A stretch of DNA of 5,291 nucleotides from contig JACQUH010000193.1 of NCBI GenBank assembly GCA_016210375.1, positions 1-5,291 of the forward strand, given 5' to 3'. Position 1 is the first letter of the stretch; the number at the start of each line of letters is the position of its first letter. The notes under the pieces are model-generated. The model ran no database searches and was not told the origin of the DNA. It was given only the letters and a program-made list of their open reading frames with translations. This document shows, piece by piece, positions 1-5,021 of this stretch. A program made the translations under genes and the position numbers. The DNA comes from Chloroflexota bacterium (lineage in GTDB: Bacteria > Chloroflexota > Dehalococcoidia > Lucifugimonadales > JACPCL1).

Positions 1-345
1 CAGTTCGGCGACCGCCGGGGCTACCAGATGGACCCCGCCAACGCCCGCATGGCCCTGCGAGAGGTGGAGCAGGACATCCAGGAGGGGGCGGATATCATCA
101 TGGTCAAGCCCGCCCTACCCTACCTGGACGTCATCGCCCGGGTCAAGGAGCGGTACCAGTACCCCGTGGCCGCCTACAACGTTAGCGGGGAATACGCGAT
201 GCTCAAGGCCGCCATCGCCAACGGCTGGCTGGAGGAGCGCCGCGCCACCCTGGAGGCCCTCACCGCCATCCGGCGCGCGGGGGCCGACATCATCATCACC
301 TACCACGCCAAGGAGGCCGCCCGCTGGCTGAAGGGAGAGGCATAG
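1..345 (+). CDS. hemB: Delta-aminolevulinic acid dehydratase (porphobilinogen synthase), C-terminal part
   Basis: HemB is the cytosolic enzyme that condenses two 5-aminolevulinate molecules into porphobilinogen, the second common step of tetrapyrrole synthesis. The window opens inside the gene: the frame is open from base 1 and 114 residues remain before TAG, roughly the last third of a protein usually near 320-330 aa. The fragment begins with the family signature FGDRRGYQMDPANA. It continues with GADIIMVKPALPYLD, whose lysine (fragment residue 36) matches the second Schiff-base lysine of the family. NVSGEYAM follows, and the fragment ends with the conserved IITYHAKEAARWL, whose tyrosine helps bind substrate. 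No catalytic residue is missing in the visible part. The metal-binding cysteine or aspartate region would lie upstream and cannot be judged. The gene converges on menG with a 21-bp gap. Identification is secure; the 5' end is outside the window. Confidence 0.97.
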   Translation, partial: QFGDRRGYQMDPANARMALREVEQDIQEGADIIMVKPALPYLDVIARVKERYQYPVAAYNVSGEYAMLKAAIANGWLEERRATLEALTAIRRAGADIIITYHAKEAARWLKGEA

Positions 346-366
346 CTCTGGTAACCCGGGCGAGCC

Positions 367-1113
367 TCAGGCTTGTTTCCCCCCCACCAGCACTTTCACG
401 GCCCCAAAGCCCATGCTCTCCCGGTGGGTGAGCCGCAGGCCCGTGGCCTCCATGGTCGCTGCCAGCTTCTCTGGCGACTGGAAGTCATCCACCGAGTGGG
501 CGAAGTACCGGTAGGCCTCCCGCTCGCTGGCGAGAGCGCCGCCCAGGACGGGCACGAGGTACTGGAGGTAGCAACGCTGGGCCGCCGAGGCCAGGCCTTC
601 GGTCTCCCGCGGCATGATCTCTAGAATGGCAATGCGGCCTCCAGGCTGGGCCACTCGTACCATCTCCGCCACGGCAACCGCCACGTCCACCACGTTGCGC
701 ATGGCGAAGCCAGACACGACGCAGGCGAAGGAGTTGTCGGAGAAGGGCAGCTCCTGGGCGTCCCCCCGCAGGAACGCCACCCGTTCAGAGAGGCCTCGTC
801 TACGCGCCTTGCGCTGCGCCAGGGTCACCATTTCCTCCACTATGTCCACCCCCACCACCCGGGTGACACCAGGGTGCGAAGCCAGGGCAAAGGCCAGGTC
901 CCCGGTGCCTGCGGCCACATCCAGGGCAGGACCTAGCATGCCCTCAGCGGCAAGGTTTGCGGCCCTGGCGCGCCACCGGTGGTCCTGCCCCCCCGTCATC
1001 ACAGTGTTCAAAAGGTCGTATCTGCGGGAGACGTGGGCAAACATCCCCGCCACCAGGCGGGCCTTGGCCTCCCCTTCCGTTTCACGAGATGTCCTATCGT
1101 AGTGGTTGGACAC
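367..1113 (-). CDS. menG: Demethylmenaquinone / 2-methoxy-polyprenyl-benzoquinol methyltransferase (UbiE/MenG)
   Basis: This is an S-adenosylmethionine-dependent C-methyltransferase that converts demethylmenaquinol to menaquinol; in ubiquinone producers the same family acts on the benzoquinol ring. The 248-aa length is typical. Visible motifs are the family N-terminus MFAHVSRRYDLLNTVMTGGQD (about residues 24-44), the SAM-binding motif I LDVAAGTGDLA (64-74), the acidic end of beta-2 VGVDI (87-91), GDAQELPF (117-124), the UbiE signature GFAMRNV (135-141), PGGRIAILE (157-165) and YRYFAHSVDDF (201-211). The start is GTG at 1113-1111, preceded nine bases away by a strong G-rich Shine-Dalgarno (1123-1131). 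This start leaves a normal-length N-terminal extension before the conserved block. It is the last gene on the minus strand before hemB and lies 243 bp from the lit-like gene, so co-transcription is uncertain. I prefer menG over ubiE because of the suspected lineage; sequence alone does not separate them. Confidence 0.94.
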   Translation of the reverse strand: MSNHYDRTSRETEGEAKARLVAGMFAHVSRRYDLLNTVMTGGQDHRWRARAANLAAEGMLGPALDVAAGTGDLAFALASHPGVTRVVGVDIVEEMVTLAQRKARRRGLSERVAFLRGDAQELPFSDNSFACVVSGFAMRNVVDVAVAVAEMVRVAQPGGRIAILEIMPRETEGLASAAQRCYLQYLVPVLGGALASEREAYRYFAHSVDDFQSPEKLAATMEATGLRLTHRESMGFGAVKVLVGGKQA

Positions 1114-1122
1114 GTCAGTCTA

Positions 1123-1131
1123 CCCCCTCCC
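1123..1131 (-). promoter_or_regulatory. Ribosome binding site of menG
   Basis: The minus strand reads GGGAGGGGG, nine bases before the GTG codon at 1113. It contains GGAGG and supports the choice of GTG as start; no ATG lies nearby in frame. Confidence 0.6.
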
Positions 1132-1180
1132 ATCCAGGAGCCACAGCAGCTTCCTGGCTCTGACCCACAGCGTCACCCCA

Positions 1181-1230
1181 GCATTGCCAACGCAGCGAGG
1201 TCTGATCTCTAGCCCTTGCGTTGGGATTGC
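1181..1230. repeat. Inverted repeat with 22-nt loop between lit-like gene and menG
   Basis: Arms 1181-1194 (GCATTGCCAACGCA) and 1217-1230 (TGCGTTGGGATTGC) are complementary at 12 of 14 positions, including an uninterrupted 8-bp core CCAACGCA/TGCGTTGG. The loop is 22 nt. It lies upstream of menG and downstream of the lit-like gene on the minus strand. No T-run follows on either strand, so it is not a standard intrinsic terminator. It could be a leader structure of menG or old repeat debris; the function is unknown. Confidence 0.45.
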
Positions 1231-1259
1231 TAGGTAATTATCTCAAAAGTCGCTTTGGC

Positions 1260-1281
1260 ACCGCCCCCTGAAGAGGGCGGT
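1260..1281. repeat. GC-rich hairpin, 7-bp stem
   Basis: ACCGCCC at 1260-1266 pairs with GGGCGGT at 1275-1281 around an 8-nt loop. It sits inside the 1239-1352 element, next to the larger hairpin. Confidence 0.5.
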
Positions 1282-1287
1282 ATCATG

Positions 1288-1330
1288 CCCCAGCCTGAAG
1301 GTTATTTTGTCAATAACCTTCAGGCTGGGG
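1288..1330. repeat. Perfect 19-bp hairpin with 5-nt loop
   Basis: Bases 1288-1306 (CCCCAGCCTGAAGGTTATT) are exactly complementary to 1312-1330, with loop TTGTC. A perfect 19-bp stem is too long to be chance. It could stop or stabilise transcripts coming from the lit-like gene, which ends at 1357 on the minus strand. Neither side has a U-tract, so a classical rho-independent terminator is not shown. It is more likely the core of the surrounding repeat element. Confidence 0.75.
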
Positions 1331-1356
1331 TGGGGGAAACCATTTTGAGATAGTTT

Positions 1357-2091
1357 CTAGGTGAACTGGGGCGCTTTACGCTGAGCCACTCGCACCTGCC
1401 ACTGCTGCCACCAGATGAGCATGGTCAGCAAGACCGCCATCAACAGGGACTCGGCGATGGACGCAGCGCCAATGAGCACCGTGGTCTCTAGCCAGAACCG
1501 CTGGGGGAACATCTGCAAGAGCACCGAGGTGTAAGGGTCAAGCTGCCACAGGTCGTTCACAAAGGAGAGCTGGTGGAACAGCAAGAACAGAGGCTGAAAA
1601 GCGACCGTGGCCGCCAGTCCAGCGCCTCCCACCACGAGCATGGTCAGTACGCTGGCCTCAATCAGGAGGCGGCGCACCCGGTTGCCAAATTCGTTCCCCT
1701 GGACGAAGAAACCAATGGCGATGAACAGGGCCAGGAAAAGGAAGCTCCCTTCCTGCACCCGGTACACCTTTCCCACCAACTGTTTCACGTCCGCCATGTG
1801 GAGGACTTCCCGGTCTGTGAAGATGGGGCGGCTCGTCCCATCCACCGTCACCCGCACATCCAGCGGCTCCTGGGAGGAACCCAAGTAGTCCCGGATCTGC
1901 CTGCCTGCCTCAGAGAGCTGGGCCTCGGTAAGGCGGGTCGTTGTTGTGACTTCGTTCCGGGCAAACCCCAGCTCGTACAGGGCAAGACTGTTAAAAGCCA
2001 GGCGCACGTTCGTGGCCACGACGACCACGACAAACGCCAGCGTAAACAGCACCGCCGGGAACCCCCGCAGGGCTCGCAATGCTCGCACCAT
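1357..2091 (-). CDS. lit: DUF1461/TIGR01906 integral membrane protein, probable lipoprotein intramolecular transacylase (Lit)
   Basis: This 244-aa membrane protein has four hydrophobic segments near residues 11-31, 115-130, 144-165 and 204-227, with a predicted extracytoplasmic domain between the first two. It carries the hallmarks of the DUF1461/TIGR01906 family: YELGFARNEV (39-48), REVLHMADVK (94-103), FHQLSFVNDLWQLDP (172-186) and MFPQRFW (194-200). The Firmicute enzyme Lit belongs to this family as I recall it. Lit moves an acyl chain from the lipid-modified cysteine glycerol to the amino terminus of the lipoprotein, giving the lyso form. Two conserved histidines are important there, and His98 and His173 here are the natural counterparts. 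The start ATG at 2091-2089 is chosen because it is followed directly by the first membrane helix. No Shine-Dalgarno precedes it and a -10 box ends 7 nt upstream, suggesting leaderless translation. Family membership is strong; the transacylase reaction is inferred. Confidence 0.8.
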   Translation of the reverse strand: MVRALRALRGFPAVLFTLAFVVVVVATNVRLAFNSLALYELGFARNEVTTTTRLTEAQLSEAGRQIRDYLGSSQEPLDVRVTVDGTSRPIFTDREVLHMADVKQLVGKVYRVQEGSFLFLALFIAIGFFVQGNEFGNRVRRLLIEASVLTMLVVGGAGLAATVAFQPLFLLFHQLSFVNDLWQLDPYTSVLLQMFPQRFWLETTVLIGAASIAESLLMAVLLTMLIWWQQWQVRVAQRKAPQFT

Positions 2092-2098
2092 ACCCTGG

Positions 2099-2128
2099 AT
2101 AGTAGGCCCGCATCGCTACCGTTGTCAA
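2099..2128 (-). promoter_or_regulatory. Promoter of the lit-like gene (leaderless)
   Basis: On the minus strand, TTGACA (2128-2123, full consensus) is followed after 18 bp by TACTAT (2104-2099, 4 of 6, keeping the key A at position 2 and T at position 6). Seven bases separate the -10 box from ATG at 2091, so initiation is expected at or one base before the start codon. The -35 box overlaps that of the mazG promoter. Confidence 0.6.
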
Positions 2129-2151
2129 CGCATCCGCACCACGCCTATAAT
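2122..2151 (+). promoter_or_regulatory. Promoter of mazG
   Basis: TTGTCA (2122-2127, 5 of 6) is followed after an 18-bp spacer by a perfect TATAAT (2146-2151). The expected transcription start, near 2158, falls at the front edge of the Shine-Dalgarno, giving a leader of only about 11 nt. The -35 box lies on the palindrome GTTGTCAAC (2121-2129), which also supplies the -35 of the divergent lit-like gene. Confidence 0.7.
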
Positions 2152-2156
2152 CGCCG

Positions 2157-2164
2157 AAAGGAGG
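2157..2164 (+). promoter_or_regulatory. Ribosome binding site of mazG
   Basis: AAAGGAGG ends four bases before ATG at 2169. It is a near-perfect anti-16S match and fixes the start. It nearly abuts the -10 box, with only five bases between them. Confidence 0.8.
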
Positions 2165-2168
2165 CAGC

Positions 2169-2969
2169 ATGAGCGACGCAACAGGCCCGGCCTTCAGTCA
2201 CCTGGTGGACCTGCTGGAACAACTTCGTGGCCCCCAGGGGTGCCCCTGGGACCTGGAACAGACCCACCAGTCCCTCAAACGCAACCTGCTGGAGGAGTCC
2301 TACGAGGTGCTGGACGCCATAGACCGGCAGGATCCCGACGTGTCGGGACTCGCCGAGGAGTTGGGCGACGTGCTCCTCCAGGTCCTGTTCCACGCCCAGA
2401 TCGCCAGGGAGGCGGGCCGCTTCTCCGTGGACGACGTGCTGGAGGCCATTCGGGACAAGCTGGTCCGGCGGCACCCCCATGTTTTCGGCGATGCCCAGGT
2501 GAAAGATGCCCGGGAGGTGGAGGCGCAGTGGGAAGAGCTGAAGCGCCAGGAGCGCCAGGCGGATCCCGCCCAGGCATCCCGCCTGGGGGACCTGCCCCTG
2601 GCGATGCCCGCACTGGCCTACAGCCAGCTCATCCAGGACAGGGCCTCCCGCGCCGGCTTTGACTGGCCCGCTCTGGACGGCGTGCTGGACAAGGTGGCCG
2701 AGGAGCTGCGGGAGATCAGCGAAGCGCCCACTCCCCAGGAGAAGGCCAGGGAGTTCGGCGACCTCCTCTTCTCCATGGTGAACGTGGGCCGCTGGATGGG
2801 ACTGCACACGGAAGACACCCTGCGCCAGGCCAACGCCCGCTTCCACCACCGCTTCACTACCATGGAGCGCCTGGCCGCAGGGCGAGGCGCCGCTTTTGAA
2901 GCCCTGGACCCGGAGGCAAAGGACAAGCTGTGGACGGAAGCGAAGCGGCTGGAGGGCCCGGGCGGCTAG
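2169..2969 (+). CDS. mazG: Nucleoside triphosphate pyrophosphohydrolase MazG
   Basis: MazG hydrolyses (d)NTPs to the monophosphate and pyrophosphate. It is a cytosolic house-cleaning enzyme that removes abnormal nucleotides and in some bacteria also lowers alarmone levels. The 266-aa protein has the usual two tandem all-alpha MazG domains. The first opens with LLEQLRGPQGCPWD (14-27) and carries metal ligands in EESYE (42-46) and EELGD (63-67), then VLFHAQIAREAGRFS (72-86) and RRHPHVFGD (100-108). The linker VEAQWEELK (117-125) is the family signature. The second domain has EELRE (178-182) and EFGD (195-198), so both acidic metal sites look intact. The ATG start is set by a strong ribosome site and by its typical distance to the first conserved block. 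The gene is divergent from the lit-like gene and convergent with panB, so it is probably a single-gene unit. Confidence 0.95.
   Translation: MSDATGPAFSHLVDLLEQLRGPQGCPWDLEQTHQSLKRNLLEESYEVLDAIDRQDPDVSGLAEELGDVLLQVLFHAQIAREAGRFSVDDVLEAIRDKLVRRHPHVFGDAQVKDAREVEAQWEELKRQERQADPAQASRLGDLPLAMPALAYSQLIQDRASRAGFDWPALDGVLDKVAEELREISEAPTPQEKAREFGDLLFSMVNVGRWMGLHTEDTLRQANARFHHRFTTMERLAAGRGAAFEALDPEAKDKLWTEAKRLEGPGG
2966..2969. other. Shared CTAG: overlapping stop codons of mazG and panB
   Basis: The plus strand TAG at 2967-2969 ends mazG and the minus strand TAG at 2968-2966 ends panB, both within the palindrome CTAG. The genes meet tail to tail with a 4-bp overlap and no room for an intergenic terminator. 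Confidence 0.9.
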
Positions 2970-3805
2970 TCCCGTACCCCTTCCAGCTCGGCTAGCACCG
3001 ACTCGTCCATGGTGAAGCTCTCCTTCTCCGTGGGAAAGGCGCCTTCCTGAACCTCCTTGATGTACTGGGCCGTGGCCTCTTTGAAAACCTCCCCCAGGTT
3101 GGCGTACCGCCTGGCGTGCTTGGGCACGAAATCCGTGAACATGCCCATCATGTCGTGGAGCACCTGGACCTGGCCGTCGCAGAAGGGGCCGGCGCCGATG
3201 CCGATGGTAGGGATGGCGAGGCGCTGCGTGATGATGCGGCTGAGCTGGGTGGGCACGCTCTCCAGGACGATGGAGAAGGCGCCTGCCTCCTCCAGGGCAT
3301 GGGCGTCCCGGACAAGTTTGGCGGCGGCCCTGGGCGTTCTGCCCTGCACCTTGTAGCCGCCGAGCTGGTGCACCGATTGTGGCGTCAGCCCAATGTGGCC
3401 CATGACAGGGATGCCACACTCCACGATGCGCCGCACCGTTTCCGCCATGTGCTCGCCGCCCTCCAGCTTCACGGCGCCGGCGCCGCCCTCTTGCAGCATG
3501 CGCCCCGCGTTGCGGATGGCCGCGGCCACGTCGGACTGGTAGCTCATGAAAGGCATGTCCGCCACGACCAGGGCGCGCTGAGCGCCCCGGACCACGGCCT
3601 TGATGTGGTGCAGCATCTCCTCCATGGTGACGCGGACTGTTGACTCGTACCCCAGGACCACCTGGCCCAGGCTGTCGCCCACAAGGATGAAGGGCATACC
3701 AGCCTCGTCCACCAGCTTCGCCGTCGGGTAATCGTAGGCCGTGACCATGGGGATGCGTTGCCCCTTGCCCTTCATGGCCTTGATGTCGTTGATGGTGACT
3801 CTCAT
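2966..3805 (-). CDS. panB: 3-methyl-2-oxobutanoate hydroxymethyltransferase (ketopantoate hydroxymethyltransferase)
   Basis: PanB transfers a hydroxymethyl group from 5,10-methylenetetrahydrofolate to alpha-ketoisovalerate, making ketopantoate, the first committed step of pantothenate and CoA synthesis in the cytosol. The 279-aa length is slightly longer than the E. coli enzyme, because of a C-terminal tail of about 15 residues after the usual end near FPTEKESF. Motifs in order are MVTAYDYPTAKL (20-31), LVGDSLG (41-47) with metal ligand Asp44, VADMPFMSY (81-89) with Asp83, VKLEGGE (112-118) with Glu115, GHIGLTPQSVHQLGGYKVQGR (136-156), and VLESVP (180-185) with the catalytic Glu182. GIGAGPFCDGQVQVLHD (202-218) follows. 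All known metal and catalytic residues are kept. The ATG start has a Shine-Dalgarno (GAAAGGAG) seven bases upstream. It lies 98 bp downstream of the DUF2520 gene on the same strand and may be co-transcribed with it. Confidence 0.97.
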   Translation of the reverse strand: MRVTINDIKAMKGKGQRIPMVTAYDYPTAKLVDEAGMPFILVGDSLGQVVLGYESTVRVTMEEMLHHIKAVVRGAQRALVVADMPFMSYQSDVAAAIRNAGRMLQEGGAGAVKLEGGEHMAETVRRIVECGIPVMGHIGLTPQSVHQLGGYKVQGRTPRAAAKLVRDAHALEEAGAFSIVLESVPTQLSRIITQRLAIPTIGIGAGPFCDGQVQVLHDMMGMFTDFVPKHARRYANLGEVFKEATAQYIKEVQEGAFPTEKESFTMDESVLAELEGVRD

Positions 3806-3812
3806 GTTCCTG

Positions 3813-3820
3813 CTCCTTTC
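3813..3820 (-). promoter_or_regulatory. Ribosome binding site of panB
   Basis: The minus strand reads GAAAGGAG, seven bases before ATG at 3805, and supports that start. Confidence 0.7.
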
Positions 3821-3879
3821 GGGGTCGGCCCCGCCGTCGGGTGGCCGCTCCTGTTGACTTACGTTCTTGGCCTTGGCCC

Positions 3880-3907
3880 GTAGGGGCGCAGCACGCTGCG
3901 CCCCTAC
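3880..3907. repeat. 28-bp palindromic repeat (GTAGGGGCGCAGC arms)
   Basis: Arms 3880-3892 (GTAGGGGCGCAGC) and 3895-3907 (GCTGCGCCCCTAC) are perfectly complementary around a 2-nt centre. This GTAGGGGC-type palindrome resembles dispersed intergenic repeats seen in several high-GC phyla (from memory, not searched). It lies in the 98-bp gap between the DUF2520 gene and panB, and its outer arm supplies the TAG stop codon (3906-3904) of the DUF2520 gene. A related half copy, 12 of 13 identical, covers GCACCCCTACAAC at 5107-5119, matching 3898-3910. It could form an RNA hairpin between the two genes and damp read-through into panB. Confidence 0.7.
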
Positions 3908-4845
3908 AACGCCCCTGCCCTTGTTCCCTTTCTCATCAAAGGCAAGGTGTGGTCTTTCCTGTCTGGCGGCTCCAATAGCCGTCGCATCTCCTCCGCCTGC
4001 GCCCCGCTGATGGAACCTCTTGCCTGGGCCATAGTGACCATCGCCAGGCCTGCCTGGCAGTACAGTGGGAGCGCCTCAGGCGCGCGGCCAGCCAGCGCCT
4101 CAACGTGCCGGCGCACCGTACCGGCGTCGCCGCGAAGGATGGGTCCGGTGGCAGCTATCCGTGGCCCGTTCTCCTCCACGTTGGCGATGGTGCCCTTCAC
4201 CAGGGGCAGCAGCGCCTTCAGGCCCTCCTCGCGCGAGGCGCCCATGTGCTCCCACAGGCCGCAGGCGGCATCCAGCATCGTCGCGATGTACCCGCAGGCC
4301 ATGACCGCCGAGGCATGGTACAGCGGCCTGTCCCCCCCCTTGATGAAGACAGGGAAGCCGCCCAAACGTCTTGCCGCCTCCTCCAGCCAGGCCAGCAGCT
4401 CGCCCTGGCCCTCTACGGCGAAGGCGGAGCCTGCCAGCCTGGCGTCGCCGCCCTCCTGCGAGGCGAAGGTCTGTAGCGGGTGGAAGCACCCGGCGGCTGC
4501 GCCGCGCTCCCTGGCGCTCCTCAGCGCCTCCGAAGACAGCGCGCCGCTGCAATGGACGGCTGCTTGCCCGTTGCGCCAGGGCAGGGAAGCCGCCAGGGGT
4601 GCGATGGCGTCATCGGGCACCGTCAGGAAGACCAGGTCGCACTCCGCCGCCACGTCCAAAGGCGAGTCCGCCGCCCGGCAGCCAGGAACCTTGCGGGCCA
4701 AAGCCAGGGCCGAGACGTTGCTGCGGCTGGCAACCGATGTCACCCTGTAGCCAGCGTGGGCGAAGGCCACGGCCAGGGCGTTAGCCGTGCGCCCCGCTCC
4801 GACGAAGCCCATGCTCTGGAACTCGCTAGCCACCATGTCCCTCAC
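3904..4845 (-). CDS. Rossmann-fold/DUF2520 NAD(P)-dependent oxidoreductase, candidate ketopantoate reductase
   Basis: The 313-aa protein has an N-terminal nucleotide-binding Rossmann domain, with GFVGAGRTANALA (13-25), VASR (38-41), CDLVFLTVPDDAI (69-81) and AAVHCSGALSSEAL (95-108). A helical DUF2520-type C-terminal domain follows, with FHPLQTFA (121-128), LYHASAVMACGYIATML (175-191), LLPLVKGTIANVEENG (212-227) and TGPILRGDAGTVRRH (233-247). It resembles 6-phosphogluconate/ketopantoate reductase-like dehydrogenases. Placement directly upstream of panB suggests it reduces ketopantoate to pantoate; I recall an alternative ketopantoate reductase, PanG, of broadly this type but cannot confirm homology here. 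The given start is GTG (4845); ATG at 4836, preceded by GAGGG, or ATG at 4812 just before the Rossmann motif are possible. The last ~22 residues are low in conservation, and the stop codon lies in a palindromic repeat. Family is firm; the substrate is inferred. Confidence 0.82.
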   Translation of the reverse strand: MRDMVASEFQSMGFVGAGRTANALAVAFAHAGYRVTSVASRSNVSALALARKVPGCRAADSPLDVAAECDLVFLTVPDDAIAPLAASLPWRNGQAAVHCSGALSSEALRSARERGAAAGCFHPLQTFASQEGGDARLAGSAFAVEGQGELLAWLEEAARRLGGFPVFIKGGDRPLYHASAVMACGYIATMLDAACGLWEHMGASREEGLKALLPLVKGTIANVEENGPRIAATGPILRGDAGTVRRHVEALAGRAPEALPLYCQAGLAMVTMAQARGSISGAQAEEMRRLLEPPDRKDHTLPLMRKGTRAGAL

Positions 4846-4857
4846 GTGTGCGGTTTC

Positions 4858-4900
4858 TCCCCTTCCCTCACAGGGAAGGGGATGGGGGTTAGGTTAGACC
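4858..4900 (+). repeat. Hairpin-plus-tail repeat, copy 1
   Basis: TCCCCTTCCCT (4858-4868) pairs perfectly with AGGGAAGGGGA (4872-4882) around a 3-nt loop. A G-rich tail with GGGGGTTAGGT (4884-4894) follows. The same layout recurs in the opposite direction at 4950-4992. The hairpin lies about a dozen bases upstream of the DUF2520 start and overlaps its possible ribosome binding site on the minus strand, so it might influence that gene's expression. Confidence 0.65.
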
Positions 4901-4949
4901 TCTCCCCCTAGCCCCGTCTCCTGATAGGGGCCTTGTTCCAAAAGTCCCT

Positions 4950-4992
4950 TGACCTCACCCCCGGTGTCCCCCTCTCCTGCAGGAGAGGGGGA
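4950..4992 (-). repeat. Hairpin-plus-tail repeat, copy 2 (contains 26-bp perfect palindrome)
   Basis: TCCCCCTCTCCTG (4967-4979) is followed directly by its exact complement (4980-4992), a perfect 26-bp palindrome centred on CTGCAG. Reading the minus strand, a tail with GGGGGTGAGGT (4962-4952) follows, matching 10 of 11 bases with the tail of copy 1. The two copies therefore face each other, tails inward, and belong to one repeat type. Confidence 0.65.
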
Positions 4993-4999
4993 GTTTGAA

Positions 5000-5016
5000 T
5001 CTGGGGACGCCCCAGA
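5000..5016. repeat. Short hairpin between two palindromes
   Basis: TCTGGGG (5000-5006) pairs with CCCCAGA (5010-5016) around ACG. It is a small stem, notable only because it sits in a row of palindromes. Confidence 0.4.
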
Positions 5017-5021
5017 CCCCA

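Larger units (their letters stand above)
1239..1352. mobile_element. MITE-like palindromic element with 10-bp terminal inverted repeats
   Basis: Bases 1239-1248 (TATCTCAAAA) and 1343-1352 (TTTTGAGATA) form a perfect 10-bp inverted repeat. Beyond one mismatched base on each side the match continues for two more (AA/TT). The enclosed sequence is almost entirely hairpins (1260-1281 and 1288-1330). The hexamer CTAGGT occurs at 1230-1235 and again at 1357-1362, just outside the extended ends, and may be a target-site duplication. The right copy overlaps the stop codon of the lit-like gene. There is no coding capacity. The structure suits a non-autonomous transposable element, but with one copy in view it could equally be an RNA or regulatory structure in the lit-menG gap. 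Confidence 0.45.

Noticed and set aside
363..380. AGCC-TCA-GGCT followed by TGTTTCC as a terminator between hemB and menG.
   Set aside because: The stem is only 4 bp and the T-run is broken, so it is too weak to call.
1231..1262. An outward promoter for menG in the left terminal repeat (GATAAT-like box on the minus strand).
   Set aside because: No acceptable -35 hexamer at 16-19 bp; a lone -10-like hexamer is expected by chance.
1288..1330. The 19-bp hairpin as a rho-independent terminator of the lit-like gene.
   Set aside because: No U-tract follows on either strand; listed as a repeat instead.
2145..3419. A long minus-strand open frame (over 400 codons) antisense to mazG and running into panB in another frame.
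   Set aside because: It has no recognisable domain, is rich in Pro, Arg, Gly and His as expected for a shadow frame in GC-rich DNA, and overlaps two clearly identified genes.
3947..4750. A 267-codon plus-strand open frame opposite the DUF2520 gene.
   Set aside because: Composition is Ser/Ala/Pro-rich with no motif; the minus-strand frame has a clear Rossmann and DUF2520 signature.
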